From Clostridium kluyveri DSM 555 (GTDB lineage: Bacteria > Bacillota > Clostridia > Clostridiales > Clostridiaceae): DNA of 64,000 bases. Below the pieces are notes generated by a model. The model did not search any database. It worked only from the letters and a program-made list of their open reading frames with translations, and was not told where the DNA came from. Location: contig NC_009706.1 of the NCBI RefSeq assembly GCF_000016505.1, positions 3,162,001 through 3,226,000 on the forward strand. Direction: 5' to 3'. The position numbers and the translations under genes are program-made. The first letter of the stretch is position 1, and each line of letters begins with the position of its first letter. Below, in pieces: positions 35,246 through 45,224 of this stretch.

Positions 35246-35304
35246 ATAATTATATATTAAATATTTATAAACTTTCAAGTTATAATTGATTTAATAAATT
35301 CAAT

Positions 35305-36186
35305 TTAGTATATCATTTCATTTTTTAAATATTTGGCTATCTGCTCTGCCCTATCTATACTTTCAGTTGTAAAAAGTTCTACTGCAATTCTGGCATTGTC
35401 TATATATCTTTTGCAGCTAATTGAAGATATTATTTTATTTGAAAGTTCACATATATTTTCCTGATTTATAGTATGAATCTTATTTACTTTCAATAAAGCT
35501 TTCACCCCATAATTATTGGTGTAGTTCAAGTATCGCATGCCTTCCCTTACCATGATTTCATTTTCCCCGGTTATATAACTCTTTTTAGAAAAAATGCCCA
35601 GGGTTACAAGGTCTAAATATTTACTTACATATTTCATATTATAATAAATGGATACAGCTTGACACAATTTAAATACAACCCCCACTGCTATAAGATCCTT
35701 AAATGGATATCTGCAGCCTGGCTGATTCGGATTTATAATAATTGTCTCTGGTAGAAATTTTCCACATTTATGGTAGTCTGTTATTATAACATCAATGCCC
35801 AGTCTTTTGCAAAGTTCTATCTCAGGCAGAGATTTAATTCCACAGCCCGCGGTTATTATAAGCTTTGCCCCTAAAAACTTTATATGATTTTCTATTATAT
35901 CAGATTTTATACTAGAATCATTAATTTTGTCGGAAATAAAATACTCTACATCTGCATTTAAATACTTTAACACAAGTAACAATATAGCTACCGAAGCTAT
36001 ACCGTCTAAATCGCAGGTACCATAAATTACAATTTTTTCTCTTTTGTTTACAGCTTTTATTATTTTTTTCATGGCTTCCTCCATATCTTTCAAAAGAAAA
36101 GGGTTTTCCATGCCTAAAAAGTCAAAATCCTGTATATTATGCTTTTGCCACTCCATAACAAAATCCTCCAAATTAATCGAAAGCAC
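35305..36186 (-). CDS. Truncated RecJ-like DHH protein with degenerate active site
   Basis: The 293-residue product aligns with the N-terminal half of RecJ 5'-3' single-strand exonuclease, which is usually about 570 residues or more. The DHHA1 and OB parts are missing; the frame stops within the helix before RecJ's conserved Asn-x-x-Arg, about 50 bp from the IS remnant. Key residues are altered: YGTCDLDG replaces YGDYDVDG (Thr57), ITAGCGI replaces ITVDCGI (Gly114), and TDYH replaces TDHH (Tyr138). Several metal ligands are therefore lost and nuclease activity is unlikely. It is probably a decaying recJ whose 3' half was lost around the IS insertion; a functional recJ would be expected elsewhere. 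A regulatory pseudo-enzyme is an alternative. Confidence 0.75.
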   Translation of the reverse strand: MLSINLEDFVMEWQKHNIQDFDFLGMENPFLLKDMEEAMKKIIKAVNKREKIVIYGTCDLDGIASVAILLLVLKYLNADVEYFISDKINDSSIKSDIIENHIKFLGAKLIITAGCGIKSLPEIELCKRLGIDVIITDYHKCGKFLPETIIINPNQPGCRYPFKDLIAVGVVFKLCQAVSIYYNMKYVSKYLDLVTLGIFSKKSYITGENEIMVREGMRYLNYTNNYGVKALLKVNKIHTINQENICELSNKIISSISCKRYIDNARIAVELFTTESIDRAEQIAKYLKNEMIY

Positions 36187-36253
36187 TTATATTATAAATG
36201 ATATTATCTTCTATTACAAATACAGTATGTCCACATTTTTCACAATAAAAAAA

Positions 36254-36277
36254 TCTAGAGTTTTAATATACTCTAAA
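36254..36277 (-). terminator. Terminator after secF
   Basis: TTTAGAGT pairs with ACTCTAGA (one G-T pair), followed by TTTTTTT on the minus strand, 45 bp past the secF stop. The recJ-like gene must then have its own promoter. Confidence 0.7.
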
Positions 36278-36322
36278 TTTTTTATTTTATCTTATTAAGT
36301 ATTATTTTTTTAGATAATAAGT

Positions 36323-37207
36323 TTACTGCACTGCACTGCGCAATCTTTTTTTTCTGTTTATCATACGCTTTTTAATTATAACCCAACATGGACTAGCTAT
36401 ACATATGGATGAATAACATCCTGTTATTACTCCTATGAGTATAGGCTCTGAAAAAATCCTTATGGAAGGTACCAAAACATATACCGATGCCAAGGTTATT
36501 ACAACTGTAAGTACAGTGTTTATTGATCTTGCCAGAGTCTGAGTTACACTGGCGTCTGCAACCATCTCAGGCTCCTGCCCTCTCATGTACTTGTGATTTT
36601 CTCTTATTCTATCAAACACAACTATGGTATCGTGAACGGAATATCCCATAACTGTGAGTGTAGCAGCTATAAAATTAGTGTCTATAGAAATTCTAAATAT
36701 TGCATAGACTGAAAGCATTACAAGTATATTGTGAACCAAAGATATCATGGCAGCTATACCATAGCTCAGTTCAAACCTTATACCTATGTATATAAACATA
36801 GCTATAATGGCTACTATGACAGCTTGTATAGCCTTAACTCTAGTCTCTTTTCCTATAACCGCACCTATATTTTCCTGATTTGTAAGACTGCTTTTTTTGT
36901 ACTTGGCCTTTACATCTTTTACAATATTATTTACATTATCACTACTTAAAGAAGTAGACTTTATGGTTATGGATTTATTATCTGATTTAGTTGATTGAAA
37001 ATCCTTTGAATATTTTTTTATTATACTATCTACATCTTCTTTATTAAAATTGCTGCCTAAATTTATCTCAACTATGGTACCGCCCTTAAAATCAAGTCCA
37101 TACTCCAATCCTTTTGTAGCCATAGTAAAAATTCCAATTACAATTACTATAAGGGATATAGTAAACCATATTTTTCTTTTCTCGATAATTTTATATATAG
37201 TATCCAT
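36323..37207 (-). CDS. secF: Protein translocase subunit SecF
   Basis: The 294-residue membrane protein has six helices: one N-terminal, a periplasm-side domain (about 35-125), and five clustered helices. It contains LEYGLDFKGGTIVEI, MGYSVHDTIVVFDRIREN and a TQTLARSINTVLTV block, all typical of SecF. With SecD it uses the proton or sodium gradient to pull exported proteins through SecYEG. It begins 2 bp after the secD stop, so the pair is translationally coupled; Bacillus has the two fused. Confidence 0.97.
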   Translation of the reverse strand: MDTIYKIIEKRKIWFTISLIVIVIGIFTMATKGLEYGLDFKGGTIVEINLGSNFNKEDVDSIIKKYSKDFQSTKSDNKSITIKSTSLSSDNVNNIVKDVKAKYKKSSLTNQENIGAVIGKETRVKAIQAVIVAIIAMFIYIGIRFELSYGIAAMISLVHNILVMLSVYAIFRISIDTNFIAATLTVMGYSVHDTIVVFDRIRENHKYMRGQEPEMVADASVTQTLARSINTVLTVVITLASVYVLVPSIRIFSEPILIGVITGCYSSICIASPCWVIIKKRMINRKKRLRSAVQ

Positions 37208-37208
37208 A

Positions 37209-38483
37209 TTATTTTACTACCCCCTTTCTGAAGTCATGTACACCGAAGGTTCCAATAGTCTGTTTATGATTAAACCATCCCATATTGGCAGCAAGCTTCA
37301 TGAGTGTTCTAGTAACAGTTATTGCTGTAAACATACTTAAAATTGTACCTATAATAAGCGTAAGGGCAAATCCCTTTACAGAACCTGTTCCAATACTATA
37401 AAGTATAAAGCCTGAAATAATTGTAGTTATATTTGAGTCCAGTATGGAAGTCATGGCCCTTCTAAAGCCTGCATCTATGGATGCCTTAATGGTTCTGCCG
37501 CTTTTGAGTTCTTCTTTGGTTCTTTCAAATATGAGTATATTTGCATCTACTGCCATACCAACTGTTAAAAGAAACCCAGCAATACCTGCCAGGGTAAGGG
37601 TGACACCTATGTTGGCAAAAGCAGCCAGAACTATGTATACATATAACGCCAGTGCTATGTCTGCAATAAGTCCAGGTAATCTATAGTAAAGCAGCATAAA
37701 TAACATTACAAGTCCTATACCAATTTCACCTGCCAATATACTAAGAGGCAGTGCATTAGCTCCAAGAGAAGCTCCTACGGTTTTAACCTGAACGGGTTTT
37801 ACTGTAACTGGCAGAGCACCGGATTTTATTAAATTTGCCTTTCTTTGTGCCTCTTTAAGAGTCATATTTCCGCTTATAATAGCCTTGCCATCGGTTATAT
37901 GTGCATCTACCTGAGGATCGGTAAGAACTTCCTCATCTAAGTAAATAGTAATCTTTTTACCTATAAATTTTGCAGTGGCATCTGAAAATTTCTTGGTGCC
38001 GTCTTTATTGAATTCTAAATTTATTACAGCCTGACTGCTATTTTGAGAGTCAAGAGATGCAGTGGCATCTTTTACATCCTTACCTGTAAGTATGGTTTTA
38101 TTATCAGGTCCTACAAATTTCAGTTCTCCGGTTTTAGCTACACCATCTGTTACCTCTTTGGCATCAAATTTACCGGGTATGTCAATTCTTATTCTGTTTT
38201 TACCTTCTCTAGCAACTACTGTTTCACTTACCCCTAATTTATTAACTCTTAAGGACAAAAGTTCTATTGTTCTTTCTATGGTACTTTCGTCTACATTTTT
38301 CCCTTGAATTTCCTCAAGTACAGAAACTCCCCCTTGAAGGTCAAGACCCCTAGTTATGACTTTACTAAAGGGTTTCAATTCATATCCACCTAAAGTCACC
38401 CCATATGCTCCTGAATAGGCTAAAAAACCTATTATAATCAAACACAGGAAGAAAACTATAGTGCTTTTCACCTTAGATTTCAT
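37209..38483 (-). CDS. secD: Protein translocase subunit SecD
   Basis: The 424-residue product has an N-terminal helix, the LDLQGGVSVLEEI motif, an extracytoplasmic P1 domain and a C-terminal five-helix membrane region with AGFLLTVGMAVDANILIFER, the SecD signature. At about 420 residues it is the short Firmicutes form. It acts with SecF in protein export. The ATG at 38483 has GGAGGAT upstream. About 150 bp separate it from the SCIFF maturase gene. Confidence 0.97.
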   Translation of the reverse strand: MKSKVKSTIVFFLCLIIIGFLAYSGAYGVTLGGYELKPFSKVITRGLDLQGGVSVLEEIQGKNVDESTIERTIELLSLRVNKLGVSETVVAREGKNRIRIDIPGKFDAKEVTDGVAKTGELKFVGPDNKTILTGKDVKDATASLDSQNSSQAVINLEFNKDGTKKFSDATAKFIGKKITIYLDEEVLTDPQVDAHITDGKAIISGNMTLKEAQRKANLIKSGALPVTVKPVQVKTVGASLGANALPLSILAGEIGIGLVMLFMLLYYRLPGLIADIALALYVYIVLAAFANIGVTLTLAGIAGFLLTVGMAVDANILIFERTKEELKSGRTIKASIDAGFRRAMTSILDSNITTIISGFILYSIGTGSVKGFALTLIIGTILSMFTAITVTRTLMKLAANMGWFNHKQTIGTFGVHDFRKGVVK

Positions 38484-38632
38484 TATTTATCCTCCTTTGC
38501 CACTAGACCAAATATTCTTTACTCTCATATATTCACATTAGCAATTATATTACTTAAAAAAAATACCGTCAATACATATAAGCCCGATTAAAATGCCAGA
38601 TAGTATTAACTTTCTGTAAAAAATGTATAATA

Positions 38633-40003
38633 TTAAGTATTGTTTGTCATACTTCTAACTTTAAGGGCAATGGCACATTCAATCCTCTTTTTCTGCATTT
38701 TACACCCAAGTTCATAAGGTACTTTCATATCTCCATTAAAATTATAATTATTTGCCTGACACCCCCCACTGCAATAAAATCTGGCCCAACATTTTCTGCA
38801 CTGTGGCTTATTATATATGTGAGAATTTTTAAATTCACAGGAGATATCTTCTCTTAAATCCTTCCAATTATTTAAATTGCCCATTTTGAAGTCTTCATTT
38901 CCTACAAATTGATGACAGGGATATATATCTCCTTGAGGAGTTATTGCCACATACTCATGACCTGCTCCACACCCTGATATTCTTTTATATATACAAGGTC
39001 CTCCTGTAATATCTATGTTGAAATGATAAAATTTGAATTTTTTATCGCCAGGCTTCCATTTCAACATTTCCTCATATAATTTATCATATTGAGAGTAAAT
39101 TTCAGGTAAATCTTCTTCTCGAAGAGATAGAGGATTATCAGAGGGAAGCACCACGGGTTCTACAGATATTTCTTCAAAACCTTCATTTTGAAGAAATTTT
39201 ATATCTTCAAAGAAATCTGTATTTTTTCTGGTGAAGGTTCCTCTCACATAGTATTGCTTAGACTTGTCCCTAATTTCTATCATATGTTTAATTTTAGGTA
39301 ATATGGTATTAAAGGTTCCTCCTCCATCTTTTCTTACCCTTATTTTATCATTTATTTCCTTCCTGCCATCTATACTAAGTACTATATTTCCCATATTTTT
39401 ATCAATATATTCCATTATTTCATCATTTAGCATTACGGCATTAGTTGTCATGGTAAATCTTATTTTCTTGTTGTTTTTAACCTCTTGTTCCCTTGCATAT
39501 TCCACAATTTCTTTTATACACTGGAAGGCCATTAAAGGCTCTCCTCCGAATAAATCTATCTCTATATTTTTTCTGGGGCCTGATTTTTCTATGACAAAAT
39601 CAACGGCTTTTTTTCCAATATGTGCAGACATCAATGCTCTTGCACCTTTATATTCACCTTCATCTGCAAAACAGTACTTACACTTTAGATTGCAATCGTG
39701 GGCAACATTTAGACACAAGGCCTTTATAAATGAAGGAGTATTGTCTTTTAATACAATATCTTCGTATAGGTCTTGTGAATAAAGTATTCCATCTCTAACC
39801 AACTGGCATATTTCTCCATAAGCTTCTACAATCTCTTCTTTTTCATATTTATTTTTAAGTGATTCCACTACATAATTCAGTTCCGGTAATTTTTCGTCAT
39901 CTAAAATATCATATACCAATTCATCAATTTCATGAATTGCACCAGAATTCACATCTATTACATAGAAATATGATCCCTGAATAAATTTATGAATATCTGC
40001 CAA
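38633..40003 (-). CDS. scfB: SCIFF peptide maturase (radical SAM/SPASM)
   Basis: The 456-residue product matches the thioether-forming SCIFF maturase family (TIGR03974). An N-terminal RiPP-recognition region covers residues 1-85 (FIQGSYFYVIDVNSGAIHEI). The radical SAM motif AHDCNLKCKYCFAD has Cys104, Cys108 and Cys111. Then come LFGGEPLM, a TTNAVML strand, and a Cys-rich SPASM end (CGAGHEYVAITPQGDIYPC, then CRKCWARFYCSGGCQ) for two auxiliary clusters. It links cysteine sulfurs of the precursor to Thr alpha-carbons. The precursor is encoded 78 bp upstream, with a hairpin in between. No export or protease gene is adjacent. Confidence 0.96.
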   Translation of the reverse strand: MADIHKFIQGSYFYVIDVNSGAIHEIDELVYDILDDEKLPELNYVVESLKNKYEKEEIVEAYGEICQLVRDGILYSQDLYEDIVLKDNTPSFIKALCLNVAHDCNLKCKYCFADEGEYKGARALMSAHIGKKAVDFVIEKSGPRKNIEIDLFGGEPLMAFQCIKEIVEYAREQEVKNNKKIRFTMTTNAVMLNDEIMEYIDKNMGNIVLSIDGRKEINDKIRVRKDGGGTFNTILPKIKHMIEIRDKSKQYYVRGTFTRKNTDFFEDIKFLQNEGFEEISVEPVVLPSDNPLSLREEDLPEIYSQYDKLYEEMLKWKPGDKKFKFYHFNIDITGGPCIYKRISGCGAGHEYVAITPQGDIYPCHQFVGNEDFKMGNLNNWKDLREDISCEFKNSHIYNKPQCRKCWARFYCSGGCQANNYNFNGDMKVPYELGCKMQKKRIECAIALKVRSMTNNT

Positions 40004-40036
40004 ATTTTTCTCCTCCTATCAAGTAGTTGTCATAAT

Positions 40037-40076
40037 AAATTTTAGGCAGCAACTATTTTGTTACTGCCTAAAATTT
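40037..40076 (-). terminator. Attenuating hairpin between SCIFF precursor and maturase
   Basis: A perfect 13-bp stem (AAATTTTAGGCAG and its complement) with an inner AAC/GTT pairing lies 5 bp past the precursor stop. It would give more precursor than maturase message. Confidence 0.8.
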
Positions 40077-40080
40077 TATG

Positions 40081-40218
40081 TTAGTTTTCACAAGCAAGGT
40101 TAGCAACTGTACAGGAAGTTTTACATGCTGATTGGCATGAGTTAGCACATTCCTTACATCCCGGTTTTTTTAAACTATCTTTTATATTACTACTATTTAT
40201 AGTTTTTATATGCTTCAT
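40081..40218 (-). CDS. scfA: SCIFF precursor peptide (six cysteines in forty-five residues)
   Basis: The ORF encodes exactly 45 residues with six Cys at positions 21, 24, 28, 32, 36 and 43. It has an N-terminal leader MKHIKTINSSNIKDSLKKPG, and a core that ends CKTSCTVANLACEN, which fits the SCIFF family (TIGR03973) well. GGAGGAG lies 6 bp before ATG 40218. SCIFF is nearly universal in Clostridia and its biological role is still unknown. It forms a two-gene unit with the maturase. Confidence 0.96.
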   Translation of the reverse strand: MKHIKTINSSNIKDSLKKPGCKECANSCQSACKTSCTVANLACEN

Positions 40219-40359
40219 ATTGAACTCCTCCATATGATTAAGTTATCTGATTGATTATAACATAAAGCGTATATAAAATAAAGTTTAACAATTTAGGTAG
40301 AGAAAAATATTCCTATAAGCAAAGCTCCCCTGAACCTATGAATTACCTCATATAGATAT

Positions 40360-40728
40360 CTACAAATTAATTCCAATGATACCAGATAATGCGCCAACTA
40401 TTATGGCAAGCAGAACCCTTGCAAATCCATCCGCACCCATAACCATAGAATTTCCTGAAATGATGGAAACTATATACAATATGGATAAATATAAAAGAGT
40501 TACTAAAATCCCTATAAGCCATCCCTTTTTTCCTATTTTCCTCACTGCATAAATAGAAGCATACATTATGCTAAGTATTGTAGTAATTAAGTAAAATATA
40601 TAACTTGCCCTTGAACTAACTTCTACAAAAGTCATTACAACCGCAAAAATCAAGAGCAAAATAACTGTAATTATAAACCCTCTTAGAACCCCCTCCACTG
40701 CTGGAAGGTAATTATTATTCTTTTCCAA
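40360..40728 (-). CDS. TIGR04086-family membrane protein
   Basis: The product, about 122 residues, has four predicted membrane helices (near AVEGVLRGFIITVILLLIFA, ASYIFYLITTILSIMYASI, WLIGILVTLLYLSILYIVS and GFARVLLAIIVGALSGIIG). It fits the TIGR04086 family, which occurs beside scfA/scfB and yajC in Clostridia and has no known function. The start is a TTG at 40728, because GGGGGGTG lies 8 bp before it; the in-frame ATG at 40746 overlaps that site and lacks its own. It is 73 bp from yajC. Confidence 0.8.
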   Translation of the reverse strand: MEKNNNYLPAVEGVLRGFIITVILLLIFAVVMTFVEVSSRASYIFYLITTILSIMYASIYAVRKIGKKGWLIGILVTLLYLSILYIVSIISGNSMVMGADGFARVLLAIIVGALSGIIGINL

Positions 40729-40801
40729 AATTAAAACACCCCCCATCTAATAGTATCTATGTAGATAAACGGTGCTTTATACCTGAATTTAAAACTTCTT
40801 T

Positions 40802-41110
40802 TTATTTTTTATCAATGTCAGTACTTTCCTGTTTCTTTGTTTCTGATAAAACATTCAACACTCCTGTTTTATCCAATTTTATTTTTACTCTGTCAGGTCC
40901 TGTTTGGATAGTTAAAACATTTTCCTGAATATGTGCAATTTTACCTATTATGCCGCCTTTAGTCATAACTTCATCATTAACCTTAAGCCCTTGCAGCATT
41001 GCATTATACTTTTTCCTTCTCCTGCTTTCCGGCAAGAATATAAGTAGATAAAAAAATGCTAGCACAATTATAAGCGGTGCTAATCTATATAATGAATCCA
41101 ATATTTTCAC
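40802..41110 (-). CDS. yajC: Preprotein translocase subunit YajC
   Basis: The 102-residue product has one N-terminal membrane helix (APLIIVLAFFYLLIFLP), the PESRRRKKYNAMLQGL basic stretch and KVNDEVMTKGGIIGKIA, which define YajC. It associates with SecDF in the Sec translocon. It follows tgt, the standard arrangement. GGAGGTG lies before ATG 41110. Confidence 0.97.
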   Translation of the reverse strand: MKILDSLYRLAPLIIVLAFFYLLIFLPESRRRKKYNAMLQGLKVNDEVMTKGGIIGKIAHIQENVLTIQTGPDRVKIKLDKTGVLNVLSETKKQESTDIDKK

Positions 41111-41153
41111 CTCCTTCTATAAGATAAATTCTATCTATATTAAAAAAATCCTT

Positions 41154-42284
<1,131 letters not shown>

Positions 42285-42298
42285 TTAAACACCTCACT

Positions 42299-43324
42299 TC
42301 ACTTGATGAACATGGCATCCCCAAAACTAAAAAAGCGATATTTTTCTTTTACTGCCACATTATAAGCATGCAGAGTATTTTCCCTTCCGTAAAATGCACT
42401 TACAAGCATTATAAGGGTAGATTTTGGAAGATGAAAGTTCGTTATAAGTTTATCTACTACTTTATATTTATATCCCGGATATATAAATATATCCGTCCAT
42501 CCTGACTGTTCTTTTACCCTGCCATTTTCATCTCCTATGGTTTCAAGTGTCCTGCAGGAGGTAGTTCCCACAGAAATTACGCTGTGACCACTTTCTTTCG
42601 CTGCATTTATCATATCAGCAGTCTCCTTTGACATAGAATAAAACTCAGAATGCATGGCATGATCTTCTATATTTTCCACTTTAACAGGTCTAAAGGTTCC
42701 AAGGCCTACATGCAGCGTTAAAAATGCCAGATTAACGCCCTTTTCACGGAGCTCTCTCAATAGCTCTTCAGTAAAATGAAGTCCAGCTGTAGGTGCCGCT
42801 GCAGATCCTTCTTCCTTAGAATATACAGTTTGATATAGCTCTTTATTCTCCAGCTTTTCCTTTATGTATGGCGGAAGAGGTATTTGACCTAGTTTATCTA
42901 GTATTTCTTCAAATACTCCATTGTATTCAAACCTAACTATTCTATTTCCATCTTCATTTATACTAACTACTTCAGCCTTTAACTGTCCACTGCCAAAATT
43001 AAATCTATTTCCTACCTTAGCCCTTCTGCCAGGCTTAACTAAAGTTTCCCAGGTGAAGTTATCCCTTCTTTTTAGCAGCAAAAACTCTATTTTACCCATG
43101 GTATCTTCTCTCACACCTATAAGTCTTGCAGGTAAAACTCTGGTGTCATTTAATACAACACAATCCCCTGGATTTAGGTAATATACTATATCCTTAAATA
43201 TCTTATGACAAACTTTACCAGTTTTTTTATCCAGCACCATAAGCCTTCCTTCATCCCTTTGTTCCAGTGGCTTCTGTGCAATTAACTCCTCCGGCAAGTA
43301 AAAATCGAAATCTGTAACCTCCAA
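42299..43324 (-). CDS. queA: S-adenosylmethionine:tRNA ribosyltransferase-isomerase
   Basis: The 341-residue product starts [20 protein letters not shown] and has the conserved [35 protein letters not shown] and [16 protein letters not shown] motifs. It moves the ribosyl part of SAM onto preQ1 in tRNA to give epoxyqueuosine. The queA-tgt-yajC order after ruvAB is conserved in Firmicutes. Confidence 0.98.
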   Translation of the reverse strand: MEVTDFDFYLPEELIAQKPLEQRDEGRLMVLDKKTGKVCHKIFKDIVYYLNPGDCVVLNDTRVLPARLIGVREDTMGKIEFLLLKRRDNFTWETLVKPGRRAKVGNRFNFGSGQLKAEVVSINEDGNRIVRFEYNGVFEEILDKLGQIPLPPYIKEKLENKELYQTVYSKEEGSAAAPTAGLHFTEELLRELREKGVNLAFLTLHVGLGTFRPVKVENIEDHAMHSEFYSMSKETADMINAAKESGHSVISVGTTSCRTLETIGDENGRVKEQSGWTDIFIYPGYKYKVVDKLITNFHLPKSTLIMLVSAFYGRENTLHAYNVAVKEKYRFFSFGDAMFIK

Positions 43325-43373
43325 TTAAGTTTCACTCCATTTCATCCTATGTAACATATTTTCACATATCAAG

Positions 43374-44435
43374 TTATACTTCACCATCAAATAAAGATGA
43401 TTGTTTCAAATTTTTGTGATACGCATTACTGCTCTTCCTGGTTTTATTAAAGTGCTTATAAGCACTATCAGAGGCAATTCTTCCCCTGGGAGTTCTAATT
43501 ATAAATCCCTTCTGGAGCAGATAAGGTTCATATACATCTTCTATAGTATCAAGTTCCTCTCCTATAAAATAAGCGAGAGTTTCTATGCCAACAGGTCCTC
43601 CATTAAAGTTGTCTATAATAGCTCTTAGTATTTTATTATCTATGCTGTCAAACCCTTCCTTATCCACTTCCAATAATTCCAGTGCTGCCTTACTGGTTTT
43701 TAAGTCTATTGTCCCATTCCCCTTAACTTCAGAGTAATCTCTTACCCTTTTTAAAAGTCTATTGGCTATTCTTGGAGTTCCCCTGGATCTTTTTCCTATT
43801 TCTACTGAAGCTTCAGGCTCTATTCTTATTTTAAGTATATTACAGGATCTAACTACAATTTCACTTAATTCCTCCTGATCATAAAAATCCATAGGACATA
43901 AAACACCGAATCTATCTCTTAAGGGGGCAGTCAAAAGTCCTACCCTGGTAGTAGCACCTATAAGGGTAAATCTAGGTAAATCCAATCTTATGGATTTGGT
44001 GGACGCTCCCTTTCCTATAACTATATCAAGTGCATAGTCTTCCATAGCTGGATATAGTATTTCCTCTACACTTCTATTCAATCTGTGTATTTCGTCTATA
44101 AAAAGCACATCCCTGTCATCAAGCCCCGTAAGTATTGCAGCCAAGTCTCCTGCTCTTTCTATGGCAGGTCCTGAGGTAATTTTTAGATTTCCGCCCATCT
44201 CAAGAGCAATTATATTGGCCAGTGTGGTCTTACCAAGCCCCGGAGGGCCATAAAACAGCACATGATCCAAAGCTTCTTTTCTATTTTTAGCGGCCTCTAT
44301 AAATATTTTTAATTTTTCTTTTACTTTTCTCTGTCCTATATATTCCTTAAGACTTTTGGGCCTTAAGCTGTACTCACTTTCTGCATCGCCCCTAATATTA
44401 AGTGGAGTAACTATTCTGTCTTCCATACCCATCAC
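43374..44435 (-). CDS. ruvB: Holliday junction helicase motor RuvB
   Basis: The 353-residue AAA+ ATPase has Walker [16 protein letters not shown], Walker [11 protein letters not shown], sensor [18 protein letters not shown] with the arginine finger region, and the C-terminal winged helix ([13 protein letters not shown]). It drives branch migration with RuvA. It lies 5 bp after ruvA. The start at 44435 (MMGMEDRI) has AGGTGATG overlap; the ATG at 44426 is an alternative. Confidence 0.98.
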   Translation of the reverse strand: MMGMEDRIVTPLNIRGDAESEYSLRPKSLKEYIGQRKVKEKLKIFIEAAKNRKEALDHVLFYGPPGLGKTTLANIIALEMGGNLKITSGPAIERAGDLAAILTGLDDRDVLFIDEIHRLNRSVEEILYPAMEDYALDIVIGKGASTKSIRLDLPRFTLIGATTRVGLLTAPLRDRFGVLCPMDFYDQEELSEIVVRSCNILKIRIEPEASVEIGKRSRGTPRIANRLLKRVRDYSEVKGNGTIDLKTSKAALELLEVDKEGFDSIDNKILRAIIDNFNGGPVGIETLAYFIGEELDTIEDVYEPYLLQKGFIIRTPRGRIASDSAYKHFNKTRKSSNAYHKNLKQSSLFDGEV

Positions 44436-44440
44436 CTAAC

Positions 44441-45031
44441 CTAATTCATTAAAAATTTCAAAGCATTTTTTATCATTGATTCAATAGAATCATTGTTATC
44501 TATAGAAGCCACAGCTCTACCTGCTTCCTTTTCAGAATATCCAAGTGCTATAAGGGCTTCTAGAACTTCCATTGTCTCTTCTTCTTGAGAAACTTGTCTA
44601 TGATCTTTTTCTTGGTTTATAATTTCTTCTGGTTTTATTTTATCTTTAAGCTCCAATATAATTCTCTGTGCGGTCTTTTTTCCTACTCCCGGAGCTCTTA
44701 TTAAATTTTTTTCATCTCCAGATATTATAGCATATTTTAAATTATTAACACTGCTTATAGATAAGAGAGAAAGTGCTGCCTTTGCTCCTATACCATTTAT
44801 AGTAAGAAGAAGATTGAACATATTAATTTCTTCTTTTGTTAAAAAGCCATATAGCCCTATAAAATCTTCTCTTACTATTTGCTGGAGATATAAGGTTATA
44901 TTTTCATCTATTTTGGGAGTTTTGGCAATAGTACTTCCAGAGGTATTTATCTTATACCCTATACCGTTGTTTTCAACTACTATGTAATCTTTATTTACCC
45001 CTTTGTATATGCCTTTTATGTATTCATACAT
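44441..45031 (-). CDS. ruvA: Holliday junction-binding protein RuvA
   Basis: The 196-residue product has an N-terminal OB fold (MYEYIKGIYKGVNKDYIVVE), two helix-hairpin-helix motifs (LLTINGIGAKAALSLL and LIRAPGVGKKTAQRIILEL), an acidic linker and a C-terminal UBA-like domain (ALIALGYSEKEAGRAV) that contacts RuvB. It is the first gene of the ruvAB-queA-tgt-yajC unit. GGAGG precedes ATG 45031. Confidence 0.98.
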   Translation of the reverse strand: MYEYIKGIYKGVNKDYIVVENNGIGYKINTSGSTIAKTPKIDENITLYLQQIVREDFIGLYGFLTKEEINMFNLLLTINGIGAKAALSLLSISSVNNLKYAIISGDEKNLIRAPGVGKKTAQRIILELKDKIKPEEIINQEKDHRQVSQEEETMEVLEALIALGYSEKEAGRAVASIDNNDSIESMIKNALKFLMN

Positions 45032-45186
45032 TTACAAGCTCCTCCAAAATCTGAACTGTTTAATTTCAATGTAACACATATTACTTTATCATGGAAAATA
45101 ATTTAGTTCAATGAAATATTTTAAAATTAAGGTTCGTCCAAAATCTTATAACATAATAATTATATCATTAAGTGAAAACCAGAAAA

Positions 45187-45224
45187 AGCCCTGGAAGCTG
45201 CTATTATTCATAGTCTTCCAGGCG
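45187..45224 (-). terminator. Terminator overlapping the bofC-like gene end
   Basis: CCTGGAAG within the last codons pairs with CTTCCAGG beyond the stop, so the stop codon lies in the loop; GCTTTTTC follows on the minus strand. It separates this gene from ruvA. Confidence 0.75.

Larger units (their letters stand above)
33802..35260 (-). mobile_element. Decayed IS607-type element between apt and recJ remnant
   Basis: The element consists of a 5'-truncated serine-recombinase tnpA, an intact tnpB and a structured right end near 33700-33711. IS607 elements have no terminal inverted repeats, and the left end is missing here, so the outer limits are approximate. It splits the recJ-apt neighbourhood normal in Firmicutes. 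Confidence 0.75.
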
